From Flavobacterium branchiicola (lineage in GTDB: Bacteria; Bacteroidota; Bacteroidia; Flavobacteriales; Flavobacteriaceae): a stretch of DNA of 64,000 nucleotides. A program made the translations under genes and the position numbers. Location of the stretch: assembly GCF_018383905.1 (NCBI RefSeq), contig NZ_JAGYWA010000001.1, positions 62,001 to 126,000 of the forward strand, written 5' to 3'. The notes beneath the pieces were generated by a model, which saw nothing but the letters and a program-made list of their open reading frames with translations, did not search any database and was not told the origin of the DNA. Of this stretch, positions 35,869 through 44,010 are shown one piece after another; within the stretch, counting starts at the first letter, position 1; every line of letters starts with the position of its first letter.

Positions 35869-36768
35869 TTACTTCACCTTCAATCTCTGTCCAATTGAAA
35901 TGGCATTATCAGTTAAATTATTCTTCTGTTTCAAATCATCAACCAATACATTGAATTTCTTTGAAATAGAATATAATGTATCTCCTTTTTGAACTTCATA
36001 CAAATTCGGATCGTTTGAATTTGAATTTGTCTTCGGATAAGACGTTGCTACCGATGATGAACTCTTTGTTGGAGCTGTTTTATTAATTGGCGTATAATTT
36101 TTCCCTGTAATCTGACAATCGTATTGATGTAGATTATAACGCTCGATATAACTTATTAATTTATCCGGATAATTAGGATCTGTAGCATAACCACAAGCTC
36201 TTAATCCTTTTGCCCAGGCTTTATAATCATCTTTTTCGTAAGTAAATAAAGAAGCATATCTGTTTTTTCCAACCAAAAACAAAGCGTGATCGCGATAAGA
36301 TTCTGAAGCTTCGGGATATTTTCTAAAACACTCCTGAGCCGAATCATCGTCATGACGTACGCTTTCTCCGAGCCAGTCTTTATGACATTTTATTCCGAAA
36401 TGATTATTGGCTTCAACCGCCAAATCTCCTCTTCCTGCACCCGATTCCAAAATTCCCTGAGCCAGAATAATACTTGCAGGAATACCATATTTCTGCATAT
36501 TTCCCATTGCAATATCTTTAAACTGCAAAATATAATTATTAACTAAATCGCTGGTAACAACTGTTTTTGAAGTAGACTGAATAACCTCAGTTGTATTATT
36601 TGTAGAAGGGTAATTTTTTCCGATGGGTTTAACAGGATTACTCCTTTTTGTCGAAGCTGTTCTGGCCTGAACTGCTGCCGCTTTTTTAGTCGTCGCTATA
36701 GCAGGCTTACTTGAGGAGCAACTTGCTAAAGCTAATATTACGACAAGTAATACAATTTTTTTAATCAT
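35869..36768 (-). CDS. Lipoprotein glucosaminidase with LysM domain
   Basis: This 299-residue cell-wall hydrolase has a lipobox at LALASCSSS (C17). The GH73-like mannosyl-glycoprotein endo-beta-N-acetylglucosaminidase domain spans about 80-220, with the catalytic glutamate in AQGILESGAGRG and the segment NNHFGIKCHKDW. A C-terminal LysM domain (VQKGDTLYSISKKFNV, about 254-299) binds peptidoglycan. The start overlaps the stop of the upstream gene by eight bases. Confidence 0.92.
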   Translation of the reverse strand: MIKKIVLLVVILALASCSSSKPAIATTKKAAAVQARTASTKRSNPVKPIGKNYPSTNNTTEVIQSTSKTVVTSDLVNNYILQFKDIAMGNMQKYGIPASIILAQGILESGAGRGDLAVEANNHFGIKCHKDWLGESVRHDDDSAQECFRKYPEASESYRDHALFLVGKNRYASLFTYEKDDYKAWAKGLRACGYATDPNYPDKLISYIERYNLHQYDCQITGKNYTPINKTAPTKSSSSVATSYPKTNSNSNDPNLYEVQKGDTLYSISKKFNVLVDDLKQKNNLTDNAISIGQRLKVK

Positions 36769-37669
36769 TGGTTTTGAGTATTGGTAATTTTTTCTGCATC
36801 AATTTTATGTTCATTCCTTCAATTCCCTGTAATCCGCCGGTATGAATGAGTAAAATTTTTGAATACGCAGGAAAATATTTTTTGCCGATTAAATCTATAA
36901 CGCCAAAAACCATCTTTCCTGTATAAATTGGATCTAAGGGTACTTTATTCTCTTCAAAAAAAGCATTAATAAATTCGATTAAATCTAAATTTATCTTGCC
37001 ATAGCCTCCAAAATGATAGTCAGAAATTAAATTCCAGTTATCTTTTCTTGCAAAAATACGAATTTCATCCTTTAAAAAGTCACCTTTTAAAGCCGGAAAT
37101 CCTAAAATTTTCTGATTTGGCGCTGCACTATTTATTAATCCGGAGATTGTTCCGCCCGTTCCGACTGCACAACAGACATAATCAAAAACCGAATCTTCTG
37201 CTGTTAAAATCTCTTCGCAGCCCTTTACTGCCAATTCATTTGTTCCGCCTTCGGGTACTAAATAAAAATCACCCCATTTATTTTTCAGCTTTTCAATAAA
37301 AAAATCCTCACTTTTTAAACGATATTCTTCTCTCGAAACAAATTCAAATTTCATTCCGTTTTCCTGAGCAAATTTCAGCGTTGGATTCTCTGCAATTTTA
37401 TTCGAAAGTTCATCTCCGCGAATGATTCCGATGGTCTTAAAACCATGTTCTTTTCCTGCAAATGCCACAGCTGCAATATGATTCGAAAATGCTCCGCCAA
37501 ATGTTAGTAACGTAGTTTTATTTTCGGATTTCGCCTGAAGTAAATTATATTTTAACTTTCTGAATTTATTACCGGAAACAAACGGATGAATTAAATCTTC
37601 CCGCTTAATTGCCAAAGAAATAGCATTCGGGAAATCGATATTAATGGGCTGATTGAAAACTGGTTTCAT
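36761..37669 (-). CDS. PLP-dependent deaminase/desulfhydrase (ACC deaminase or D-cysteine desulfhydrase type)
   Basis: The ATG at 37669 gives 302 residues; a start at 37699 would add ten residues. It is a fold-type II PLP enzyme, with the predicted PLP lysine K35 in VSGNKFRKLKYN and the conserved GGAFSNHIAAVAF and AVGTGGTISGL segments. 1-Aminocyclopropane-1-carboxylate deaminase and D-cysteine desulfhydrase are hard to tell apart here. It overlaps the glucosaminidase gene by eight bases, suggesting translational coupling. Confidence 0.82.
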   Translation of the reverse strand: MKPVFNQPINIDFPNAISLAIKREDLIHPFVSGNKFRKLKYNLLQAKSENKTTLLTFGGAFSNHIAAVAFAGKEHGFKTIGIIRGDELSNKIAENPTLKFAQENGMKFEFVSREEYRLKSEDFFIEKLKNKWGDFYLVPEGGTNELAVKGCEEILTAEDSVFDYVCCAVGTGGTISGLINSAAPNQKILGFPALKGDFLKDEIRIFARKDNWNLISDYHFGGYGKINLDLIEFINAFFEENKVPLDPIYTGKMVFGVIDLIGKKYFPAYSKILLIHTGGLQGIEGMNIKLMQKKLPILKTND

Positions 37670-37708
37670 TGATTTAAGTTTGAAAGTCGAAAGTGACAAT
37701 AAATATCT

Positions 37709-38050
37709 TTAAAATTTATTGCTATTAAGATATTGCAAAAACTGAAAAAAAGATCGGTTTTTTAGATAATTTAAATTGGTTTCGTTGGCATAAGCTTCTC
37801 TTTCAAAGCTAATATTCCGATAGGCCAAATCCTTGTTTTTATACTGAATTAAACGAAGTAAAAACTCTGCAAAATACAAGACAAAAAACGGAATTACTAA
37901 AAGTTCTAATTGTTGTCTTAAATGTATTTTTTCATGGTTTACAAACGTTCCATTCGTTTTATCAAAACCATATTTCATAACAACAAACGGAAACACAGCC
38001 ATTCCCCTATATCCTTTCGGAATTAAATATTTAGCAACAATCAGAAACAT
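37709..38050 (-). CDS. Small membrane protein with HExxH motif
   Basis: This 113-residue protein has the motif HEKIH at residues 39-43 preceded by VN, followed by a hydrophobic helix (about 50-68) and a FEREAYANE segment near 82-90 that could supply a third metal ligand. The pattern is that of a minimal zinc metallopeptidase. No described family could be named. It is the first gene of the run leading to hemL, 39 bases upstream of the PLP enzyme. Confidence 0.65.
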   Translation of the reverse strand: MFLIVAKYLIPKGYRGMAVFPFVVMKYGFDKTNGTFVNHEKIHLRQQLELLVIPFFVLYFAEFLLRLIQYKNKDLAYRNISFEREAYANETNLNYLKNRSFFQFLQYLNSNKF

Positions 38051-38166
38051 TGGCTGTAAAATTTATAAATTTGTAGCTATAAAATTGTTTCATTTCAACA
38101 AAATCATAATCAAATATTTTTATTTTTGATTTTAGGTCTAATTGAAACTGAATCGTAAGCAGATTT

Positions 38167-38349
38167 ATGAAAGAGCAAAGTAATGAAAATAAATTAATCG
38201 AAGGTGAAGATTTTTACTATACACCGGAAGGTTATAAATGCTTTACCGAAAAACACCATCTAAAACGTGGTTATTGCTGTAAAAGCGGCTGTCGTCATTG
38301 CCCATACGGATTTGATAAAAGAACAGGTGAAATCAGGAAGAAAAGTTAA
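38167..38349 (+). CDS. DUF5522 family protein
   Basis: This 60-residue protein has the conserved core FYYTPEGYKCFTEKHHLKRG followed by CCKSGCRHCPYGF. The three-cysteine cluster CxxxCxxC could bind a metal. It is recognised as DUF5522, a small conserved family of unknown function in Bacteroidota and Proteobacteria. It is divergent from the HExxH gene and is probably transcribed alone. Confidence 0.85.
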   Translation: MKEQSNENKLIEGEDFYYTPEGYKCFTEKHHLKRGYCCKSGCRHCPYGFDKRTGEIRKKS

Positions 38350-38772
38350 TTAGATAATTTGGCAATATGTCAATTAGGTAATTTAAAAATCAATAGTCTA
38401 AAATTATAAATATTATATGGATATCCATTCACAAAAATTCAGGATTAAAATCCACAAATCCTATCACAGGTCGGATATCCGTTATCCCTAGTTTTTTTTT
38501 AATTAGAAAATGTGACAATTAAAATAAATTCCAAATTTTAAATTCCAAATTCCAATTGAAATAAACAATTTAAATACATTACTTAATTGAAGTTTTTGAA
38601 TTGATGGCTGTCGCCGTCTATACAAATTTTTCATTTTTTATCATCAGTCACATTTGAGCCCCAGCAGGGCGATTATAATTTAAAAAGAAGAAAAAAACAT
38701 TAGCTAATTTCTTTACATTAAGTACAAAACCTTAGTACCTTAGAATCTTAGCACCTTAGCACCTTAAAAAAA
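38350..38772. other. Repeat-fragment-rich gap before hutU
   Basis: No gene was found. The gap holds fragments of several repeats: a GATAATTTGGCAATATGTCA-like stretch at its start, a GGATTAAAATCC hairpin near 38442, a GAGCCCCAGCAGGGCG element with GCCC/GGGC arms near 38658, and tandem CTTAGTACCTTAG-type units at 38729-38766. No clear promoter for hutU was seen. Confidence 0.5.
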
Positions 38773-40749
38773 ATGACTTTCAAAGAACAAATACAACAAG
38801 GAATCCCTTCAATACTACCTCCAAAAAGAGAATACGATTTAGCCATTAATCATGCGCCAAAGCGAAAAGAAATTCTTTCGGCAGAAGAAAAAAAACTGGC
38901 TTTAAAAAACGCATTACGTTATTTTGAAGCTAAACATCACGCCGAATTAATTCAGGAATTCTCTGAAGAATTAGAAACTTACGGACGTATTTATATGTAT
39001 CGTCTTCGTCCGGATTACAGAATGTATGCACGTCCAATTGACGAATATCCGGGAAAATCATTGCAGGCAAAAGCCATTATGCACATGATTCAGAATAATC
39101 TGGATTATGCTGTAGCACAACACCCGCATGAGTTGATTACTTATGGCGGAAACGGAGCTGTTTTCCAGAACTGGGCGCAATATTTACTGACGATGCAGTA
39201 TTTATCTGAAATGACAGATGAGCAGACTTTAACAATGTATTCTGGACACCCGATGGGATTATTTCCATCGCATACTGAAGCACCAAGAGTTGTGGTAACA
39301 AACGGAATGGTAATCCCGAATTACTCTAAACCGGACGATTGGGAAAAAATGAATGCTTTAGGCGTTTCGCAATACGGACAAATGACTGCAGGAAGTTATA
39401 TGTACATTGGCCCACAAGGAATTGTACATGGAACAACAATTACAGTTTTGAATGGTTTTAGAAAAATAAAACAAAATCCTGAAGGTAATTTATTTGTTAC
39501 TTCCGGATTGGGCGGAATGTCGGGCGCACAGCCTAAAGCAGGAAATATTGCGGGCTGTATCACGGTTTGTGCCGAAGTTAATCCGAAAATCACTAAAATT
39601 CGTCACGAGCAAGGATGGATTAATGAAGTAGTTACTTCTACAGATGAATTGGTTGCCAGAGTAGCTTTAGCGAAAGCCAATAAAGAAACCGTTTCTATTG
39701 CTTACTTAGGAAATGTTGTAGATGTTTGGGAACGTTTTGATCAGGAAAACATCAAAATTGATTTAGGATCGGATCAAACTTCATTACATAATCCTTGGGC
39801 GGGAGGTTATTATCCGGTTGGAATTTCCTTTGAAGAAGCAAATGAAATGATGGCTAATAATCCCGAATTATTCAAAGAAAAAGTTCAGGAAACTTTACGT
39901 CGTCACGCCGCTGCAATTAATAAACACACTGCAAAAGGAACTTACTTTTTTGATTACGGAAATGCTTTTTTACTTGAAGCTTCACGTGCCGGAGCAGATG
40001 TAATGGCCGAAAATAATATCGATTTTAGATATCCGAGTTACGTTCAGGATATTATGGGACCAATGTGTTTTGATTACGGATTTGGGCCTTTTAGATGGGT
40101 TTGTACCTCCGGAAAACCAGAAGATTTGCAAAAAACAGATGCTATTGCAAGTCAGGTTTTGGAAGAAATGGCAAAAACAGCTCCAAATGAAATTCAGCAA
40201 CAAATGCAGGATAACATCAAATGGATCAAAGGTGCACAGGAAAATAAATTGGTTGTAGGTTCTCAGGCTCGTATTTTATATGCAGATGCAGAAGGACGTA
40301 TTAAAATTGCAGAAGCTTTTAATCAGGCAATTGCAAAAGGCGAAATTGGAGCAGTTGTTTTAGGACGCGATCATCATGATGTTTCAGGAACAGATTCTCC
40401 TTACAGAGAAACTTCAAACATCTACGACGGTTCTCGTTTTACAGCCGATATGGCGATTCAAAACGTGATTGGAGACAGCTTTAGAGGCGCAACATGGGTT
40501 TCGATTCATAATGGCGGCGGAGTTGGCTGGGGAGAGGTTATAAACGGCGGATTTGGTATGGTTCTTGATGGTTCTAAAGAGGCTTCAAAACGTTTAGCAT
40601 CAATGCTTTTCTGGGATGTTAACAACGGAATTTCAAGAAGAAGCTGGGCTAGAAATGACGAAGCTATTTTTGCTATAAAAAGAGCTATGGAAGTTCAGCC
40701 TTTACTAAAAGTAACTTTGCCTAATATAGTCGACGAAACTCTATTTTAG
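38773..40749 (+). CDS. hutU: Urocanate hydratase, long form
   Basis: This 658-residue NAD-dependent enzyme converts urocanate to imidazolonepropionate in histidine breakdown. Conserved segments include ELITYGGNGAVFQNWAQY, YSGHPMGLFPSHTEAPR, FVTSGLGGMSGAQPKAG, and the active-site region FDYGFGPFRWVCTSG. It is about 100 residues longer than enterobacterial HutU, like other Bacteroidota and eukaryotic forms. No hutH, hutI or hutG lies nearby. Confidence 0.95.
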   Translation: MTFKEQIQQGIPSILPPKREYDLAINHAPKRKEILSAEEKKLALKNALRYFEAKHHAELIQEFSEELETYGRIYMYRLRPDYRMYARPIDEYPGKSLQAKAIMHMIQNNLDYAVAQHPHELITYGGNGAVFQNWAQYLLTMQYLSEMTDEQTLTMYSGHPMGLFPSHTEAPRVVVTNGMVIPNYSKPDDWEKMNALGVSQYGQMTAGSYMYIGPQGIVHGTTITVLNGFRKIKQNPEGNLFVTSGLGGMSGAQPKAGNIAGCITVCAEVNPKITKIRHEQGWINEVVTSTDELVARVALAKANKETVSIAYLGNVVDVWERFDQENIKIDLGSDQTSLHNPWAGGYYPVGISFEEANEMMANNPELFKEKVQETLRRHAAAINKHTAKGTYFFDYGNAFLLEASRAGADVMAENNIDFRYPSYVQDIMGPMCFDYGFGPFRWVCTSGKPEDLQKTDAIASQVLEEMAKTAPNEIQQQMQDNIKWIKGAQENKLVVGSQARILYADAEGRIKIAEAFNQAIAKGEIGAVVLGRDHHDVSGTDSPYRETSNIYDGSRFTADMAIQNVIGDSFRGATWVSIHNGGGVGWGEVINGGFGMVLDGSKEASKRLASMLFWDVNNGISRRSWARNDEAIFAIKRAMEVQPLLKVTLPNIVDETLF

Positions 40750-40799
40750 TCTAAAGATTTCTTATTTAATTAAAAATGAGAACATTAAATTTTAAATAT

Positions 40800-41339
40800 A
40801 TGAAAACATTCAAATTAGTACCCGTTTTTCTGCTTTTACTTCTTGTAGCGTCATGCGATACCATCAGTGTTTATTCTGATTATGACAAAAACGTAAATTT
40901 TGCACCTTATAAAACTTATGCCTTTTTTAAGCCGGGGATTGATAAGGTTGAGATTTCTGATTTGGATAAAAGACGTATTCTTCGTGCCATAGACGATCAA
41001 ATGGCAGCTAAAGGATTTACTAAAAGCGAGAATCCTGATTTATTGGTAAATATTTTTACAAAATCAAGAGAGCAAATAGATGTAAACCAATTTAACGCCG
41101 GTTGGGGTTATGGATGGGGATATGGATGGAATCCTTACATGATGTACGGAGGAACAACTACTGTTTCCAGCTCTACTGAAGGAACTTTGTATATTGATTT
41201 AATTGATGCTAAAAAGAAAGAAATGATCTGGCAAGGTGAAGGTGTTGGTACTTTGACCAAAAACGTTGATAAAAAAGACGAAAAAATAGCCGAATTTGTG
41301 GGCAAAATTTTAGCTCAATATCCTCCGGTAAAAAAATAA
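40800..41339 (+). CDS. DUF4136 lipoprotein
   Basis: The ATG at 40800 gives 179 residues starting with a lipoprotein signal (MKTFKLVPVFLLLLLVASC). The DUF4136 pattern is visible in FAPYKTYAFFKPG and in the C-terminal STEGTLYIDLIDAKKKEMIWQG. A tyrosine- and glycine-rich stretch (about 100-118) is unusual. It lies 50 bases after hutU and is probably co-transcribed, and it precedes the ilvA leader region. Confidence 0.85.
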   Translation: MKTFKLVPVFLLLLLVASCDTISVYSDYDKNVNFAPYKTYAFFKPGIDKVEISDLDKRRILRAIDDQMAAKGFTKSENPDLLVNIFTKSREQIDVNQFNAGWGYGWGYGWNPYMMYGGTTTVSSSTEGTLYIDLIDAKKKEMIWQGEGVGTLTKNVDKKDEKIAEFVGKILAQYPPVKK

Positions 41340-41344
41340 TTAAT

Positions 41345-41352
41345 TACATTTG
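41345..41352 (+). promoter_or_regulatory. Candidate -7 box for the ilvA leader transcript
   Basis: TACATTTG matches TAnnTTTG exactly and lies 19 bases before the leader peptide ATG, giving a predicted start near 41359. No TTG box was found 17-23 bases upstream. Transcription could also come from the gene before it. Confidence 0.5.
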
Positions 41353-41371
41353 TTGTTCAAATAAGTTAAAA

Positions 41372-41431
41372 ATGACAAACTTTAGTAACATTATTATCGC
41401 TATTATCAGCATTATTGCAATTCAGCAATAA
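41372..41431 (+). CDS. ilvL: Isoleucine-rich leader peptide of ilvA
   Basis: A 19-residue open frame, MTNFSNIIIAIISIIAIQQ, has eight isoleucine codons between 41390 and 41422, and ends at TAA 41429-41431. It is too short for usual gene finders. It sits 173 bases before ilvA, the threonine dehydratase of isoleucine synthesis, and just before a hairpin set that behaves as an attenuator. The symbol is by analogy with the leader peptide of enterobacterial ilv operons; a small hydrophobic membrane peptide is a less likely alternative. Confidence 0.75.
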   Translation: MTNFSNIIIAIISIIAIQQ

Positions 41432-41500
41432 TGGCGAGGTGTTATATAAATAAGTAAAATATAATTTATAAAGACCTCCCAATTGGGAGGTCTTTTTATT
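41398..41500 (+). promoter_or_regulatory. Transcription attenuator of ilvA
   Basis: Three alternative structures are seen. A leader hairpin pairs 41398-41406 with 41428-41436. An antiterminator pairs 41436-41440 with 41474-41478 and, past a bulge and a mismatch, 41445-41451 with 41464-41470. A terminator pairs 41471-41480 with 41485-41494 and is followed by T residues. The antiterminator uses the left arm of the terminator, so they exclude each other. A ribosome at the leader stop would cover 41436-41443 and favour termination; one stalled at the isoleucine codons would favour read-through. Confidence 0.75.
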
Positions 41501-41505
41501 TAAAT

Positions 41506-41584
41506 CGCCACGAATTACACGAATTGGCACTAATTTAGTCATACTAAATAAAAATAATTCGTGTTCATTTGTGCAATTCGTGGC
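41506..41584. repeat. Imperfect inverted repeat with GCCACGAATT ends
   Basis: The left arm starts GCCACGAATTACAC at 41507 and the right arm ends GTGCAATTCGTGGC at 41584. The centre, TAGTCATACTA, is also palindromic. Related elements lie at 46665-46780 and, as one arm, at 55328-55350. It lies between the ilvA attenuator and the ilvA start. Confidence 0.75.
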
Positions 41585-41604
41585 AAAACAAAAAAACAGA
41601 CATC

Positions 41605-42849
41605 ATGAATTTATTTAACGAAGTACTTAATGCCAAAAAGCAACTCGAAAATGTAGTTGCTGCTACTCCACTAACTCAGAATTTAAATCTTTCAGACGAA
41701 TTCGAGTCTACTATTTTATTAAAAAGAGAAGATTTGCAAATTGTAAGATCATATAAAATCAGAGGAGCTTATAATAAGATTTCTTCGTTAACTGATGCTG
41801 AAAAACAAATTGGTGTAGTCTGCGCCAGTGCAGGAAATCATGCACAAGGAGTTGCTTATTCCTGTAATCTTCTTAAAATAAAAGGCAAGATCTACATGCC
41901 TAAAACAACTCCAAAACAAAAAGTAAAACAAGTACAATTATTCGGAAAATCGTTTGTTGAAATTGTACTTACAGGTGATACTTTTGATGACGCTTACGCA
42001 TCGGCAACGGCAGACGCGATCAAAAACCACAAAATATTTATTCATCCTTTTGATGATGAAAAAGTAATTGCCGGTCAGGGAACTGTTGGCTTAGAAATCC
42101 TTGAAAGTTTTAAAGAACCAATTGATTATGTTTTTGTCCCGATTGGCGGCGGCGGACTTGCTTCTGGTTTATCAGAAGTTTTCAGGCATTTAAGTCCGAG
42201 CACAAAAATTATTGGTGTTGAACCAAAAGGTGCACCATCTATGAAAACTTCCATCGAAGAGAATAAAAATACGGCTCTAAAAACAATAGATAAATTTGTA
42301 GATGGCGCCGCAGTAAAACAAGTTGGTGATATGACTTTTGAAATCTGCCGATATAATCTTGAAGATATTATTTTGGTTCCCGAAGGAAAAGTCTGCACCA
42401 CTATTTTGCGTCTTTACAATGAAGAAGCAATGGTCGTAGAACCTGCAGGAGCTTTAACAATTGCTGCATTAGACTTTTATAAAGACAAAATTAAAGGTAA
42501 AAATGTGGTTTGTGTGGTAAGCGGAAGCAATAACGATATTGAAAGAACTGCCGAAATAAAAGAACGTTCCCTACTTTATGAAGGTTTAATGCATTATTTC
42601 ATGATTCAGTTTCCACAGCGTCCCGGAGCTTTGAAAGAATTTGTAAACAACATTTTAGGTCCCGATGACGATATCACTTATTTTCAGTTTGCAAAGAAAA
42701 ACAGTCGCGAAGTTGGTTCTGTTGTTGTAGGTCTGGAATTAAAAAACAAAAATGATATCATGCCAATTAAATTAAAAATGACTGAAAATGGTTTTGAGTT
42801 TCAGTATTTAAATGATAATCAGGATCTTTTTACACAATTAATAGGTTAA
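41605..42849 (+). CDS. ilvA: Threonine dehydratase, biosynthetic
   Basis: The ATG at 41605 gives 414 residues; earlier in-frame codons run into repeat DNA. It deaminates threonine to 2-oxobutanoate for isoleucine synthesis. The PLP lysine is K51 in VRSYKIRGAYNKIS, and the GGGGLASGLSE phosphate loop is present. A C-terminal ACT-like domain (about 325-414, with FPQRPGALKEFVNNILG) suggests feedback control. The upstream attenuator supports the biosynthetic role over a catabolic one. Confidence 0.93.
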   Translation: MNLFNEVLNAKKQLENVVAATPLTQNLNLSDEFESTILLKREDLQIVRSYKIRGAYNKISSLTDAEKQIGVVCASAGNHAQGVAYSCNLLKIKGKIYMPKTTPKQKVKQVQLFGKSFVEIVLTGDTFDDAYASATADAIKNHKIFIHPFDDEKVIAGQGTVGLEILESFKEPIDYVFVPIGGGGLASGLSEVFRHLSPSTKIIGVEPKGAPSMKTSIEENKNTALKTIDKFVDGAAVKQVGDMTFEICRYNLEDIILVPEGKVCTTILRLYNEEAMVVEPAGALTIAALDFYKDKIKGKNVVCVVSGSNNDIERTAEIKERSLLYEGLMHYFMIQFPQRPGALKEFVNNILGPDDDITYFQFAKKNSREVGSVVVGLELKNKNDIMPIKLKMTENGFEFQYLNDNQDLFTQLIG

Positions 42850-42927
42850 TGTTTTCCTAATGATAAATATCATGGAATAAACAGTATACGAAATTGTATT
42901 TTTGTAATTCAATTTAGACAGAAGAAC

Positions 42928-43335
42928 ATGGAAACGCTTAAAGATATTTCGACTTTAGAAGATATTAAACAAATGGTAGACAGCTTTTATGGCAATGTGC
43001 GAAAAGATGATCTTCTAGGTCCCATCTTTAATGATAAATTGCAAGATCGCTGGGCAGAGCATTTGCAAAAAATGTATGGTTTCTGGCAGACTATTTTATT
43101 TGATGTTCGTGCTTATTCAGGAACGCCATTTCCGCCGCATAAACAATTGCCTGTAGATAAAACGCATTTTGACAGATGGATTCAGATTTTCAATAGTAAC
43201 ATTGATGCGCAATTTGCAGGTGTAGTTACTGAAGAAGCAAAAATGCGTGCTACCAATATGGCTTTTATGTTTAGTCATAAAATCGAATACTTTAGAAATG
43301 CTGAAAACGAGCTTAAAAATTCTTTGAAAAAGTAA
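42928..43335 (+). CDS. Group III truncated hemoglobin
   Basis: This 135-residue globin has the short helical pattern of group III truncated hemoglobins: VDSFYGNVRKDDLLGPIFN at the B-C region, WQTILFDVRAYSGTPFPPHKQLP before the F helix, and HFDRWIQIFN with the likely proximal His. Ligand and role are not known; oxygen or nitric oxide binding is typical. A TATTTTTG box at 42897-42904 lies 23 bases upstream. Confidence 0.88.
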   Translation: METLKDISTLEDIKQMVDSFYGNVRKDDLLGPIFNDKLQDRWAEHLQKMYGFWQTILFDVRAYSGTPFPPHKQLPVDKTHFDRWIQIFNSNIDAQFAGVVTEEAKMRATNMAFMFSHKIEYFRNAENELKNSLKK

Positions 43336-43429
43336 CCTTAAAAAACAGACGGAACTATTATTTTTTGAATAAATTTGGTTAGTCAAAAAATCAATCTGTA
43401 CTAACTAAAACCAATTAAATAATTTCCGC

Positions 43430-43873
43430 ATGAAAAAAATGCTTCTGTTTTTTATATTCACTTTTTCTTTTTTAAGCCATACCCAAGCCCAAACATCTCC
43501 AACTTCAAATTTATACAAAGGTACTCTGGACGGAAAAACTCCGATTACCGTTTACATCAAAACAGAAGAAAATCCTTGTACTGCCGATTTAATGTACACC
43601 TCAATGTATCGTTATAACAAATCAAACAAATGGATTCAGCTGGATATTACTCAGAATGTAAAGAATGAAAATGAATTTGTTTTAGTTGAACATGGTTTTA
43701 GCGGTGTACTTATTCTGAAAAAAACCGGAAATGCCTTTAACGGATTATGGATTAGTTCAGACACAAAAAAACAATTAAAGGTTGATCTTAAAGAAGCTGT
43801 AATGACCAAAAAAGAGCTTGAAAACCATGAAAAAACATTGGAAAAAGTGAATTATGAGAATAATGACTGTTAA
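43430..43873 (+). CDS. Secreted protein of unknown function
   Basis: This 147-residue protein has a signal peptide (MKKMLLFFIFTFSFLSHTQAQ). The mature part has a repeated beta-strand pattern (LYKGTLDGKTPITVYIKTEE ... GLWISSDTKKQLKVDLKEA) and ends in a charged helix. A lone cysteine pair (C52 region and C147) is present. No family recognised. It lies between the globin and hydroxylase genes. Confidence 0.6.
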   Translation: MKKMLLFFIFTFSFLSHTQAQTSPTSNLYKGTLDGKTPITVYIKTEENPCTADLMYTSMYRYNKSNKWIQLDITQNVKNENEFVLVEHGFSGVLILKKTGNAFNGLWISSDTKKQLKVDLKEAVMTKKELENHEKTLEKVNYENNDC

Positions 43874-44010
43874 AATGCATCTTTTTAAATCAACTTCAAA
43901 ATCTATAAAAACGCAATAAAACATACTTTCGAATAAAAATATTGTGAGGAATAGCAAAAAACCGAGTCTTAAATTCGTAATTTTACATTCTAATCTACAA
44001 CGTTTTCGAA

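Noticed and set aside
43877-43921. 14-codon frame before phhA as a second leader peptide
   Set aside because: It has one Phe and no Tyr, and no terminator/antiterminator pair follows it.
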